From assembly GCA_018902385.1 (NCBI GenBank), contig JABSSW010000031.1, forward strand, positions 434,001 to 498,000: 64,000 nucleotides of DNA. Direction: 5' to 3'. Of the stretch, positions 1-13,600 are shown piece after piece. Source of the DNA: Physcia stellaris (taxonomy: Eukaryota; Ascomycota; Lecanoromycetes; Caliciales; Physciaceae). The notes below the pieces were generated by a model, which was not told the origin of the DNA, searched no databases, and was given only the letters and a program-made list of their open reading frames with translations. The stretch's first letter is position 1, and each line of letters begins with the position of its first letter. The position numbers and the translations under genes are program-made.

Positions 1-3000
1 GGACCATTTTACATGAAGCCTCAAACCAATAGGGTGTCAAAGCTTTGACCATCATCGGAAGCATAGTCATTTTACCATCTATGAAACATACCTAGGTCAA
101 GGAGCTCAACAGCAAAGTCCAGATCGCCAACGATCAAGTTGCGAAAAACAAAGCAACTTTTGGTTGAGATGCTTGATTCTAGTGGGTTTTTCTTAGTGGG
201 TAACACGAGAGTCTATTATTATGGAACCATCAATCGAGCCACAATGTGGGCAGTCAAACATGGCGCATTCAACGTATGAACTGATGTCTTGGTATTGTTA
301 AGAAGTTCCCATTGTGGGACCTGCAAAACACGGCTCCATGTAGTCAGGCAGAATCCACGATCGCATAATTGGGGATCTCATTTCAAGATCAAAGTTTTCA
401 ACTTTTACTAATATTTCAATTTGCACGGCCGTCTTCATTCCAGAATTGCGAGAGCACATAAGGAGGGAAATCTTGACATTAGCAATCAAAGTATCCGAGT
501 GGTAAATGTCATTTGAGCAGTTAGAGCCTCCTTCACCAACGGCCCGTACTACCCTCGGCCGCACTCCACTAGAGCTGAGGATCAAAACCTTTGGACTCAA
601 TTTCAAAACACATATGGAGCTATCTCTTACACTTTGACTGAGCCAGCATTGCTTTATCTCCAGCACGATTCGTTCAAGCTGTCAAGCACGAATCGAGCAT
701 TCAAAAAGTCAAAAAACAAACTCCTGGGAGGGCACGAGTGCCGATGCGCCACCTGCGAGCCTGAAGCCGCCAAGAATCAGCTAGAAGAGGCCATGGCCAA
801 GATGCGGGAAGAAAACATAGCTAGAATCGAAGCTGACGAGGCACGAAAGATTCGGATGGAGTACAAAGACAAAAATGATGAGGCGATATATGAGGAGCAA
901 TGTAAGCTACTGGAGGAAGAAGCGAAAAGAGTTCAGGGGCGAATCGCCGAGGCATCCAGAAGATCAGCCACGGTTGCAGTGAATATCACACCACTTTAGG
1001 ATAGAAACCTGGTGGGCGGTCATTCTCTTCTACCGCCCCAAAGGCCCAAAGTTAGACAAATTCATCGAAGATACCGTCCAGAGATGGTGTGAAATATCTC
1101 ACATTTGTCATACTCCACCATGTCTGACGCTTGCGGATCTGAAGCTGGGTCTATCAACATTGATCATGAGCTCATCAAAAATATAGGTTTCCTTTTGACA
1201 CACATAAATGCTGATGGAACTTCATGCAAGAATGGGTTTAGAAAGCACCAAGGTGGTTATGGAGCAGTAAATAGCCTCCACAGTCACATGAAGCCATGCA
1301 GATTCGAGCGGATGGCCACATATCCTGCATTTGGTATGTACTCACCGTTTCCGCGGGGCTTGACTGCCTCCACCCCGTCCAGGAGGAAGTCCCTTTCTGA
1401 GTGTTCATCGCTAACTCGGAGCAGGCGTCTCTCGACTTTTTTCGACTTGCTGCTTGCGAGTGGCAGCTTGCCTTTGGTATCTACTCGCACCCCTGCAACG
1501 ACCTCATCATGTTCAGTCCGTCCACGAGCGAATCTTTTTCGAGATGTCAGTTGCTGACTCTGGATAGCCGTCTTCTCACCATGTCTCTTCCGCCTGCTCG
1601 CCCCTTCCTCTCTCCCAGTGCCGGCCCTGGCGCCCCTACGATCCTTGCTCGTCTCCAGTCGTTGGCTCCAGACCTCGCGGTCGGCCGTTTTCCATCGTGC
1701 TGCTGGCTACTAAACATACAAGATCTCAGATTTAAGAACGGCTAGCGTTCATCAAGCAGGATACCTTATGAGATCTCATTGATTGGCACAATCCACTATA
1801 CATTATCATGTCAATACAGGCATCAATATCTCCGACTCAATGTTTCCTGGCCTCGAGCTTCTTGGTCAGATGAAAAAAAATCCATCTATGTACGTCTATG
1901 TGAAGGAATCTAAGACACTTCTAAAGACATCAACGAGTACAAAAAAAAGGAATGGAAATACTTTTCTGGTTCTATTGAGAATGGGAGATAATCATGACAA
2001 AGCGATGCTTCAACTTGAAATGATAAAGGTTCATCGACATCGACCTCAAGAAGATCGCGACCTATTCGAAATTCGAAACCCGTTTCTTACATCAAGGCCA
2101 CGCCTTTTGGTTAAACGAAGCTCGACGGGATGCCCTGGTCAAAGATATGGCCTCTGAGAAAACAACAGTTTCATTCAAGAATCGGTGGCGGCTTTCCAAA
2201 CGAAGCGATTGATTGGAAGCTCGAAGCGGCAGCTGATGAGTTCGCCAAGACTCATACCCCCGGTCCGCCAACTGTTCCTTCGGTGTATACACCAAGTGAT
2301 CCATATTTTCCAACACACCTTCAATCGTGCACTCATCGAATTGATTGAATCCACAAGCGGTTGCGATCTAGATTCAGATTTCGGTGGTTACTGAAGCTCA
2401 CTCATATTCCTTTATGGAATCTCTTGAAGCAGCATTTGAAAAACTACTGCAGCTGTTCAAAATCTTGTGATACAACAAAAGCAGAGTTCATCAATTTCAA
2501 CGAACTCTCTTCTAGCATCACGCAATCCGTTCCAGCTTCAATCTCCATCTAAACACGCTGTCAAATCATCAAGATCGGTCCCTGTGCAGGCTAGGCTTAA
2601 TCAACCCACATTTGAAAACATACAAATATAGGTTTCACGCATCTACAAGCCTGGAACTATTCGTTCGGATTTCTATGTCCAACTTTGATCCAGCTTCTGT
2701 TCCTTCAGGATCCGTACCCAGTCCGAAATTAGAAGAAAGGTTGAAATACCTACAAACAGTCACTTCTGGCTGGACGCAGAAATTGGTCTTGCTCGGGTTG
2801 ATGGAGCCCATAGTTTGGATTTTACTACTCAACTCATGATGAATAATTGGTTGAAAATCTCAGCTGAGAGATTGCCACTAACTTCAACATCCGCTGATTA
2901 CAAAACAGTATATTTGCAAAGATCCCTGTTCTCTGAATCATTTCTGTTGATAAAAAGCACCTTTTTGCGGTACGAAGTATCTCGTTAGCTCATCAGGCAA

Positions 3001-6000
3001 TTGTGCACTTGTTAAATCAGATTGTGACAGTTCGCAGCTTAAAATTTCAGAGTCACGACTGGTCTCTTCAACGCAATTTGAAGTTTCATTTTTTCTGCAT
3101 AAACGATATACTATTGATATCGGTTTCTCAACCTGTTTTTTGAGTTTCATTAAATCTTCCTTACAAAAACTGTTGAGTTATTCATTGAGTCAATCAATAG
3201 TCTCGGTCTTGAGATCAAGTGGCCGTTCGATTCTCCTGCATCAGCTTCACCCTTCCTCCTGTCTTCTCTACGTCTTCTTCAAAATTCGGAGAAAGAGATT
3301 TTCTGTGTCGTACTTTTTATGATGAACGTACGAGACGACCAATACTATATCAACCACAAATCTGTCAGTGTACTAGGAGATGATGAGCTCGCGGACAACG
3401 TGACAAAGACCCATACGCGTGTCCTTGTTCACAACGTCAGGAATCTTCTCCTCAGAACCTAGCTAATGACACAGTGAGAATGTGAAGCCTGGTCTTCCTG
3501 ATGTTGCTGACTACGAGTTCAATTCACGCTCCGCCATCCTCCGAAAGCGATAAGTCGTTGGCTATACCTCTTACACTTGAGGAAGAACTCTGGAGGTACC
3601 ACGCCAAATGATTTCAATTCAAATAGCATCTCCAAACCATCCGCCAGCTCTCCAAAATCCATGTTGGTGACCTCTACTAAACGCAAAGCACCAGTACAAC
3701 TGCAATCACTCTCTAAGAGACAAGAGCTTTCCGTACTCACCAACCACACACCTATCAGCCACTACTGCAAGAATTCCCAGTCTCTAACATTAGTCGCAGC
3801 TGTTTTCTAGAAAATTCAGCAATTCAAAATGTCCCAGAACAGTTCAATTTTTGAACAGGTAAGTCACTACTACTCCATTTTATTGATAAATCCTATACTA
3901 AGTTCAGCACTAGGTCCGCTACGTTCAGGCCGAAATTGCCAATACTACCCACAGCTCCCATGGAAAAGCCGATATTGCGGTCGATGCACCGAAGGACCAC
4001 GCACGCGAACCAGTAGATGCCGAGTAGATGATTTATCAAGAATTCTATCAAGAGTTCTCGTTATGTGGCGGGTGCCTTTCGTGCACAAAAGTCCTTGCAA
4101 TTGCCCTTCAGAGGAGCTGCAATGGTTAATTTCAATTCAGTCAATACCTCGTTTTTCAAAAAGCAGCACATGTAACAGACAACGACCTTCACTCACCTTC
4201 TCTTCAGTTTGTTGTGATGATCGGCCAGTAAGGAGAAAGGGTTCGCAGAGAAGATTAAAGAATCCTAGACATTGATTAGTGTCGGAATTGACGAGGAAGA
4301 AATCTGAGCAGTATGCCGCTAGAAAGACTGAAAGAGTTTAACCCACATCTGAACAGGCACAAGCCTAATCTCTGACAGAGTTCCAAGAGCGATTTCCACA
4401 GGAAAATTCTGACAAAGTACCGCACTTTGGACCAAGACCCGACAACGATATTGGTGGGAACAAGTTCTGGGCATTCACACGTGAGATCTTAAATTGCGGG
4501 ACTCATGACACTCCAGACCGTTTACCTTTTGGCGATATAAATGGATGTGGTAATCGCGTTCTCATTGCAACGGTCCCGAACCAATTCCCTATTCGGAGAA
4601 GGTGATAATCTCAGACTTTCAACCTCGACAGAAAATGCATTTTTTTTGGCGGCTTTGTCATGTTGAAAGAGCAACGTCGTGTTAGTGAGAGGATGTTCTG
4701 GTATTCAAATGCGCTTTTCTGCGATGGTCAACTCAGAGACGGTAATCATGGAGAAGGCTAGATCTGTCACGGTCCAAGTAAGTGACTCTATCCCAAAAAC
4801 GTTCAAATCCAAATAAATCTGGTGGATAGAACTAGAACGAATGGCCGTCTGTGGCATGCTCACATCATGTCTACTAGTACACCCAGCTTTGTGTTCTCCC
4901 GGAAGTGAATGCGCGCAAAATGTTTTGCAAAATGTCAATGCGGCCAGTGTAGACACCTGAAGGAGACCAAGGGGATGAAAGTCGACGCTTTTCGGTCTAT
5001 ATCTTGCGTTGCCAAACAACTATACAGGGCCAGTCTCCTCACCACCATTAACAGGATCCTACTGTGTCGTAAAAGTTCACTCCCTTATCGCTCACTCGCG
5101 CTTAAATTTAACAGCAAAAGTTCCCGCGAGTGTCCCCGGGACCTCCCTCCCCACGGCTGGACCTCTTCCCGCACGACCATCACGGTCGAGTAAATCAAGA
5201 ATTGAGCTACACTGAAATCTGAAGTTAAGATTGCAGACCCCAGTTGTTGGCCTTTTGAGGACATACAAGAATTTGCCAGTCCAATATTCAGGATTTTTTA
5301 CTTCCAAAACTATCACTCGCTTCCACAGATCGGCACGTTCAGCATCTGGCCAGCAATAGTGATCACACAATTCATCCCTTTGAAGTCGCTCGTCTTGAGC
5401 AACGTGCCGTACGTACACCTCAGTCCAAATGATAGAGGCAAAGCTGCAGTTCGACGAAAAACTCAGGCAAGATGAATAATTTCAAGTAGAATAGTTCCAG
5501 AAAAGTCTTCTTCTGATCATCAAGAAAGGTGGAACCAGCTTGAGGACTGGATATCAAACTGCACCCTGGAGATCCCTTGAATCGTGACCCATAAGTGACT
5601 GAAGAGGTTCGCGCCGATTACAAGAAACTTGGGGAGAAGTATCAAGCAAAGATTGACGCTCAGTCAATAGGATATGCTCCTGTGTCGGCGCATGACGGTC
5701 GTAAACGAAAAGTCATTACCTTCTATGGGAACAGTTTGGAAGGAATGCTGAGCTGGGTGAAAATATTACTGACCAATATTATGGAGACCGTACTCCCGAC
5801 GAAGCTGATCTTGCAAATAAAATTTCTCAAATAACTCATTGCAGCGTTAATTACTGTCTCAGTCTTGACGTGTTTGTTATTCACTCTGGGATGAGTCCGA
5901 AGGAATGCGCAAAGACCTTCGATACACGAAAGACGACTATGCGATGATCCCTATGATAACATTTGAAGCAGATGCATCCAGCAATGCCTGCGTGAAGAAT

Positions 6001-6600
6001 ATCGCCGGATCATTACGAGATGGTTTCTCGACCCTTGGAAGTATTCAGAGACGCTTACGATATCAGTCATCAAGCGAAGATGCCATGAAGTAATATTTGA
6101 CGACAGTCACGCATTCTATGTCATTCATTTGTATGCCAAATGAAATGAGTACAGGCAATGCATGATGGGACACTCTGAACTCAGCAACGATCTATCCACT
6201 CTTGCAAGGTTCTCAAAAAAGTCATCATGACCAGGCGCCCATCAACTCACCGCCAATTGGACTATTTGTCCACTCCTCCACCACCAAACAGTCAAGAGAA
6301 TGCTGCAATAAAGCCGTATATGAAAAGTCGAGCTTCAGCGACAAGCCTCGCGCGGTTTCCGCGGTGAAAAATCAGAGATGAAGATATTGAAGATATCAAC
6401 TCAGTCGAGGGCAAAAGAAAGTCTACAGTTACAAATATAAACGTAAGCAAGACTTGCAGTGCGTTCATCTCGACTGATTGAAAAAATGATGCCATGATCC
6501 AATAATATCTTGAAAAACCGTGATTCCCATTCTACGAGAGTGATGAAGGGTAAGTTGCAACTCTAAATGAAGATACTATCAACTAATTGCTACTATTGTA
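1..6600. other. gene-poor, decayed region
   Basis: No intact gene is recognisable here. Reading frames are short on both strands, and stretches that look coding are interrupted every 50-120 codons. The composition is moderate and not AT-rich like the 33-40 kb block. The most coding-like piece is described separately at 634-999. I see no terminal repeats, target-site duplications or transposase and reverse-transcriptase motifs, so calling it a transposon relic would be a guess. Confidence 0.5.
634..999 (+). CDS. possible exon or fossil of a coiled-coil protein
   Basis: This open frame is about 120 codons. It has a Cys-rich patch (CRCATCEPEA) followed by about 65 residues rich in Glu, Lys, Arg and Ala that look like a continuous coiled coil. 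The frame opens with ACTGAG and has no convincing ATG, so it would have to be an exon or a remnant rather than a whole gene. I do not recognise the family. Its neighbours are also decayed, and a chance frame is possible. Confidence 0.25.
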   Translation: MTEPALLYLQHDSFKLSSTNRAFKKSKNKLLGGHECRCATCEPEAAKNQLEEAMAKMREENIARIEADEARKIRMEYKDKNDEAIYEEQCKLLEEEAKRVQGRIAEASRRSATVAVNITPL

Positions 6601-7800
6601 GTCGGACCTGGTACATCAACCTAACCACTCGGAAAGATGAATGGCCGCCTATCGGATTCAAAGTAAGACAGAGGAGTCGCGTTTGGACAGTACATTTTCG
6701 GGATTCCTCATAACACTTCAGGTTTTGTAGAATTGGGCTCCGACAACATGGCGTGCAAAACATTCAACGAAGTCTTTTCCATGTGTGGACGAAGAGATGG
6801 TTGGCCGCTCGAGATCCTTTGCACGATACTCGTCTCCCAATCTGATGGAGCGCGCCTTTCTTCTCCGCGATTACACCAGGGAAGCTCGAGTGCACTACAA
6901 GATCGAGGGCTTTGTATATCAGTCGGATTTAGCTGCAGTGATTGTTGTTTTTTCCGGAGGCCCAAACTTCGCGGCAATGGGAGGGAAAGGAGAAGTTTCG
7001 GTTTGAGGTACATTTCTCCTTTTCTGCAAGCCCTCACTTATTTCGATCATTCACTTCTCTGCTCAATGCTTCCGAGACCATTTACGACAGAAAAATGGAA
7101 ATCTGTCGGTTGTCTGGATTCAGAAATATGAATCCTGGGATCAATTTGCAGCTCGCTGCAGTGGTATCAAGACTTGCAATCATACCGATTCCAAACTCCA
7201 CCGGCTTCCCTGGGACGAGCAGATCAGTGATGAGGAGTCGCGCAATGTCTGTACCTAAAATTACGGAGACTGTGTATCATCATACATACAGCAAATCGAG
7301 AGCAAACCAATGTCGGGAATGATTCGGCTCGTCTTAGAAAACTTATAGCGGTATTTGATGGAAGGATTCAGACGCTCATCATCAACGTCTTCATTGAGGC
7401 TGATCAAGACCCCTCCTCGAGAGAGAGTCAACCAAGAGAGGCCTGAGGATGAGACCGTGCGTAAAATTCCAGAATGGCAACCAACGCGCGCGCTTGCCCA
7501 GGTCAACACTTTGGATCCCCATTATCGCGCAGTCCAAATTGCTAAGGTCATTGAATCCGACATGGCTATCTTCAACGGAAGTCCCGACGATAATCACAAA
7601 GCGTTTCCGGATAGCCTTAAGAATAAGGACCTTGACAGGGAGATCAGAGTGATGAACAAATCTTTGGCCCAAGCCAGAGGCACAAAAACCGCCAAAGCGG
7701 CGGGCAAGAAGCTATCGGTACAAGTGACAGGACCCACGGTGCGCATAGTAACCAAAGACGAACCGAATGATATTAAAATTGTACGTTTTTGTTTGTAATC
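6600..7800 (+). pseudogene. remnant of an unidentified multi-exon gene
   Basis: Several protein-like pieces lie in order on the plus strand in different frames. One near 6610-6660 has the pattern W-Y-I-N-L-T-T then W-P-P, loosely like a WW domain. One at 6785-7006 ends in FSGGPNFAAMGGKGE. One near 7135-7250 has a W-x2-F-x3-C-x-G-I-K-x-C pattern. A 147-codon frame at 7355-7798 is rich in Lys and Arg. They could be exons of one gene, but I cannot join them with clean splice sites and see no start. I do not recognise the product. The WW resemblance is weak. Confidence 0.3.
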
Positions 7801-10800
7801 ATAAATTGTGTTTGTATTAATTGCATTAATTGATTCCCTGTTTGGTATCGAGATCTACGCTACCCCTTATGTCGGTCACGAAACAAGCGAAGTTGAACAT
7901 CTGGACACGAGGATAACAGTGTCCTGCGGGGTTGGTCAAAATACAGACATCAACCATGTTTGAATGTCAGGACGAGGTTGACATGGAAGAGCAAACGACG
8001 AAGCGGATACACCTCCTGACGCAGAATTCCGAATGCCATGTATATCGGATAGGATATTTGCCGAGCACCGAAGAGCTTCTAATACTTCAAGGGACCAACG
8101 ACACCAAACAAAGCTTCAATTCAAAGTAGCGGCATATCCTGAGGGTCTGACGGCAAGTGATGCTAGAAAAACTCTAGAAACAACCAAAGCCCCGCTCAAC
8201 TATGATCACAATTTGGTTGAGTGATCTTGCACGGGAGATACCAGAGCCGCCAGCAAAGAAATAAAGTACACTGACTCCTCAAGGAGATGACACTGCACGA
8301 GTGATAGCCAATTTTCTACAATATCACGACAAAGACGCACGAGTAGAAGGACTCTCGATAGTCTTACGCTTGATAACCTTTGCGGAATGCTTCTTGACTG
8401 TTGACTAGATGATATCATCATTGAAAATTATTCACAATGTCTCTGCTTAACGTCGATTCAATATCAATTCCTCGAAATGAATTAATAACTGTGAGACAAC
8501 ATTACACTTCAGAATTTCCTGAAGTCTATCGGTTTTAAAATCTCACTCTTCACGATTTTATTAGAATTTGGATTGATTCCAGAAAAAGCGTATCCTTCTT
8601 TTTGAGGAAGTTCTGGAGACAATCACTGGATTCTATGCATAGCTAATGTGAAAATCCGAGTCGTGGAATTATACCATTCTATCAAGAAAGACAAGATGAA
8701 TAAGTCAATCGCGCCCACAGATAAACAACCTTTACGGCGGATACAGTCAATCGCGCGCCGAGCAAACACATCTCAACAATCCCCAGAAATTCAAATAGTC
8801 AGACGGCAACCGAAGCTGCCATCCACGTATCCAATCACTGCTTCTGACCTTAGAGCCTATTCTAAATTTTTGGTTTTGGGCAATGAAGAGCAAAAGCAAG
8901 AACTGTGCTGTTCCAAAGAAATCACCGAATGCAATCATGGATGTAGATGCAAGACTGAGTCGATATCAAGCAAATCCTAAAGAAGAGTGTCCTACATGTC
9001 GGGTACGTCTCTAGTTTCACCTTGATCAATTCTGTCATAACTTATGCTTTCATTTAGTGGAAACCGACCTTCGTGATCGGTTCGCGTTTTTCGGCTGCAA
9101 AGCTATTGAGTTCGCTCGACTTGTTTGTTTTTCATGAACGAATCGGTTTTCACCATACTCGCCATCATTTTCATGTCTTGTTCTCAATTTTTCGTCAATC
9201 ACTCGATCACTTCAGATGGCTTCTAAGATGATCAACTTTTTCCTGTTGAATTACCAATTGTACGTCTCATCCCAGCAAACTATGGGAGACGCCGGATGTT
9301 GACGGTATGCTAATGGACGAATTGAGGATGTATTTCGAAAGCGCTGTCTAGGGACAACGTCGCTGACCCTGAAAAACTGTCATCAATCCGAATCTCGCTC
9401 AACTAGAGCAAGGTGATGCCGACCAGGCAGAGTAGGAGAATCAACTAGGATAACGCGAGGAGCGGGTGGAACAACTTCGCAAGCGCAAATACCTTACAAA
9501 TCTGATCATCGCATCCTCTCAGATAAAGCGCCGAGATCGAGAAATTCTTCTCTAAGCTTTAGATGAAGATCTTTGCCGACAGTAGATTCTCGGGACCTCA
9601 TCATACCCGAAGAATGACATTGGGTAGCAGATTGCGGCATCTACTCGAATATCTACTGAGTGTTTTCGACACACCGGAGGTACTGCTACATGTAATTTGA
9701 CCTCCTGTACCACGTTTGTCCTGCGAGCCAAGTATCCAAGATACGATGATGGTTTGCTATTCTCAGTATTTCGACTCAAAGCTTTAGAACGATGTTGTTT
9801 TTACTCTTCTTGCTACTACGATATCTATTCTGACTCAGAGCTTTAAAATAATGATATTGAAGACGACATTTGTGCTCAGTCATCTCATCCAATACAAATT
9901 ACCTTGCGAGCTCGTTATTCTAAATATCAGAATTATCTCATACTTGCTTCTTCACACATTCCTGACTTCTGAAGTCTATTGACTTAACCTTGCTTTCTTG
10001 TTTGACTTACGAGTATTTCAGTCGCGTAAACGAGACACATGATCACAAGACGCGGAAATAAAATATCTCAGATTTTCGACAAAATTACGCTCCGAATTAA
10101 CTCTTCGTCCTGCACCACCATCTATCAAGAACCGAAAAGCAAGCCCAGCCTGACTGAACGAACAACTAAGCTCATTCGCTATTACAACAAATCGCCAGAG
10201 TAGACCTGCTACTCTACAGAACCAAGTCGAACTACGATGTAACCGAAATCATCGTATAGTATCCTATCCTCCCGCCATGCGATTCGCACAACCAGGAGAT
10301 CAGACTGGTTTCCGACATTTAGAACAGAGTTCCGAACGATTGATTCAAGGAGCCACTTGGCCACGCGGTCACGACCCTATCTTCCGAAAATGAGACGAAT
10401 CAGTCTATAATGCAAGAGGAGTGTCATGGAATCCCCCTGAATCGACCAAGATACGAATTCCCCGAAGCTTTTCGTGACTGATCCTCGTTCTCCTGATCAC
10501 ACCACTCGGGGAATCCTCGTTTTGCGAACCAACACTGATCATGAGCTCAGCCCACGCAGTCTTGCCACGGTTCGACCCCTCAACCTGGTTTGCGATCGAT
10601 CATGCATGGGTATGTCTGACTCCCTCGCGGAGGTTTAGAAGTTCGACACTCAGCGTGTCATGCAGATATTGTATCAAGAGCGTGCACGGAACAACGGTCG
10701 GCGGATACAGAATTGAATAATAATGATGATGGCCGTACGCGATGATGAGGACAGACAGGAAGAGATTGAATTTTTACTTTCTTGGAAGTTATTAGCAATG

Positions 10801-12283
10801 TTTATTGGAAATGAGGACATGCTTTGCAAATGGACAGAGAGACCTGAGAACCGGGAACAAATCAATTCCATTCCCATATCGTTCGATTTTCTCACTATCA
10901 TCGAAAAACATTTTTTCAAAATTCAATCTGCGACGATCGAATGCCAATTGGTTGTCAATGAATACGTCGTCTATAACATCAAAGCGAATGTTTTGTTAGG
11001 AACACTAATTCTCGTATTGCCATGACTTGTGCCGTCTCTTAGCGGTCTACTTCTGTACTTATCCAGATTTTATTATGGAAAGTGTGGATTTTCATCCACT
11101 ATGTTTGATCTACCTGGACCTGTGAAGAATCTTTCAATCCTCGCCATTCGGTGAGGGATCCTGATACGGAAATGGGGAGCTGGTAGACGCCTAAGACACG
11201 ATTATCTCGTTTGCAAATTCCCATCTCCCTCATCTCTGTACCTCCGGAACTCGGACACGGTCATGAAGGGGGGGGGGGAGCAAAATAAGACTGATGGGAC
11301 GGGCACAAGGATTTTGCATAACTCGGCACCCATACTTTTCTGACTACAATCAAGAGGATAGCGTATACTTCACAACGCCAGAATTTCAAGACAAGATATC
11401 ACACCAACCTATCAACGGCAAACATTCCAAGAGACCAATGGCCCGAAAAAAAAGGGTCAGGAGGATCATACGTATCCAATTTCAGGCTCCGAAGAAGCAG
11501 CAGAGTCTTAAGTGACTTCTTTCCTGTCCAGTAAGTATCCTGGTGACACTACCCTTCAAAGATGCTAATTTTCTCAAGACTCCAAGTCTCCCGGTAATCC
11601 AAGCGAAGCGAGTCACGATTCAACAGAAAGACATGGCACTGTGCAAACAGCTGATGAGCAGCATTGGCGTTGGCCCTCGCCCGATTATTGTTGAACACTA
11701 TTAGGAATTGGCTTGGATGGAATATTGCTAGAGTATGATAGTAAATGATTTCTCCGCAGGTTGCAGCATCCATCGCTAAGAGAGAACGCGTCCTTCACAT
11801 GCCGCGAAAGAGAGGTATGTCGATGGGGTGATTGTTGCGTTGCACTATTGGAGAATGTGTGGGAGCTGGGGGGTTTTCTGGCACGTCGGAAGTATAGTGA
11901 GGGCAGAGGGCAAGGTAAAATTGACTTTGGATTTCGGACTTAGGGGTGAATCAGCATTGTCAAAGCCTGAGAAATCATGCCGAGTGACGAGAGGACCGCA
12001 AACGCGCGGGGAGGGGGAAGGGGGGAAGACACGCGAGGACGGTCTTGTCCTGTGCGCTTTGGTGATGGTGAATCTAGTTGTCTGTAGTTTGATGTGCTTA
12101 GCTAGCACACGCGCGTGGAAGGGGATGGATGGCTATTATATCCTTGGACAGATAGATCGCAAGAATTACATTATTCATATGTCTTTTCTTGACATGGAGA
12201 AATCCTACCTCTGTCACTCCAGAGCAGAAGTCAAGCCCTTTCGCCGTGGAAGACGAGGGTTAGCGCACGAATCTCCCGATACT
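7801..12283. other. no supported gene
   Basis: Only short overlapping frames are present, including one of about 100 codons at 10723-11025 with no recognisable motif. A run of 11 G residues sits at 11268-11278. Nothing in this stretch could be assigned to a family. Confidence 0.5.
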
Positions 12284-13600
12284 TTAGACTTCGCCGAACA
12301 ACGCTCTCATGTGGAGCATCTCCGGCTTCTGCACAATCAGAAGATCCCCAAATTCACTGCGCCGTGAATCTGGCTCCGGCGATCTGTCTGGGGATAGGTC
12401 CTTCGGCTCCGATCGCCCGCGCAATGGCGTATTTCTGAGAGACCGGGTGGATCTGAGATGATTGACAAAGGGCTTCAGGGCAGGTGTACAGCTGCAAATA
12501 AGGCCAGTGTTGATCTCCAGAACCCTGGATGAGACCATCAGAGAGAACTTTGTGCCAGTTTGGTTGGGTCAAAAAAGACGGAACTTACATGCAGAGAGTC
12601 ACCTTGCCGGCCCACCATGTCTTGTCTTCGGCGTAGAAGAGTTTGTAAAACAACAGACCGTACCTAATGGCTGCAGCAATGAAGGCGCTAATGAGTTATT
12701 AGTATTATTAGATCAAAATTTCGAGTATGCTCTTACACAGCGCCTCCCATAAAGACCAGCGTAACGCCAACTTTTTGTCTGCGAGACAGTTTCAGGCGCC
12801 AGACCATCGGGAGTGGTAGGATAAAGATGAAAAGATCTGACACGAAATTCATCGTTCCGTACGAGAACGCTGCTCTGATGGGGATGATACAATGGCCTGG
12901 AACCTTGGAGTTCCAATACTTGATTATAGGCGTACAGCCAAAGAATTGAGTGATGAAATTGCTGAAGAGGTAGCCGAAGACAAAGAACATGACTGCCCAT
13001 GTCCAGTATCGAAATCTGATGCTTACACCGAAGAGGCGAAGGTATAGGAGTAGGATGCTGAATTTGTAGCCGAGCAAGGAGATGATGTACAGTGGCGAAG
13101 TTCTGTAGACCCACTGCTCGCGCGGTGTTCTTAGCACTAATGATTGAGACTTAGGAGGTTATCTTCTCATACCTGAGCATGCACAACGTAACCATGTTCC
13201 GAGATGTCGGCTGCGTGCCAGCCAAAGCCATGCTCCGTTCCTGCTATAACGTGAGTTGAGAAAATTGATCAGATTGTATTAGAAAGCATACCCAGAGCAA
13301 CAAGAACACTGAAGGCCAGGCAAAAAGGCTATCAAAGTTTCGAATAAGCAAAGCAGTTTAGCCACCTGGCCACTACATGCTTACCCAAGTGGCTGAGGCT
13401 GCGTCTATGATGTGTGAGCAACAAAGCCACAATAAGCACAATCATAGGGGCAGCTTACAATCATCCCAGCTAATATTGCGAGTGATTGAAGCTCTGGTCC
13501 AAAGACGAACAGTGACGAAAAAGCTCGAGATAATTGGACTAACAATGCATGTTGCCACTATTGCTGGTTGCTGAGAGGGAGATGCACCAGTGAGCACCAT
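12284..13600 (-). CDS. rhodopsin-like fungal integral membrane protein (7TM)
   Basis: This is a predicted seven-helix plasma-membrane protein of the fungal rhodopsin-like domain family (Rhodopsin_dom_fungal, often called SAT4-like). Its ligand is unknown. I place seven exons by eye at 13600-13459, 13404-13385, 13328-13292, 13240-13193, 13136-12737, 12687-12588 and 12524-12284; the exon 6/7 junction may be off by one base. The product is about 328 residues. Family signs, in order, are a first helix ending in VRLWTR, then ISWDDY, then GFGWHAADI, then a helix with GYKFSILLLYLRLF, the C-x12-C loop that starts FFGCTP, and the final helix with EINTGLICSC, followed by a basic cytoplasmic tail. The start is the ATG giving MVLTGASP, just ahead of the first helix. 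Exon 2 is only 20 nt. The family call is firm; the exon ends are inferred. Confidence 0.78.

Noticed and set aside
10565-10590. B-box-like GGTTCGACCCC as part of a tRNA gene
   Set aside because: No matching A box or cloverleaf stems at the right distance upstream, so it is a chance match.
11268-11278. Run of 11 G residues as a regulatory or quadruplex element
   Set aside because: A single homopolymer without further G-tracts or a nearby gene start; more likely slippage or an assembly-sensitive site.
1-11500. Recognisable transposon remnants in the decayed left region
   Set aside because: No reverse transcriptase, integrase or transposase motif, and no terminal repeats could be pointed to by eye. 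A repeat-library search would be decisive.
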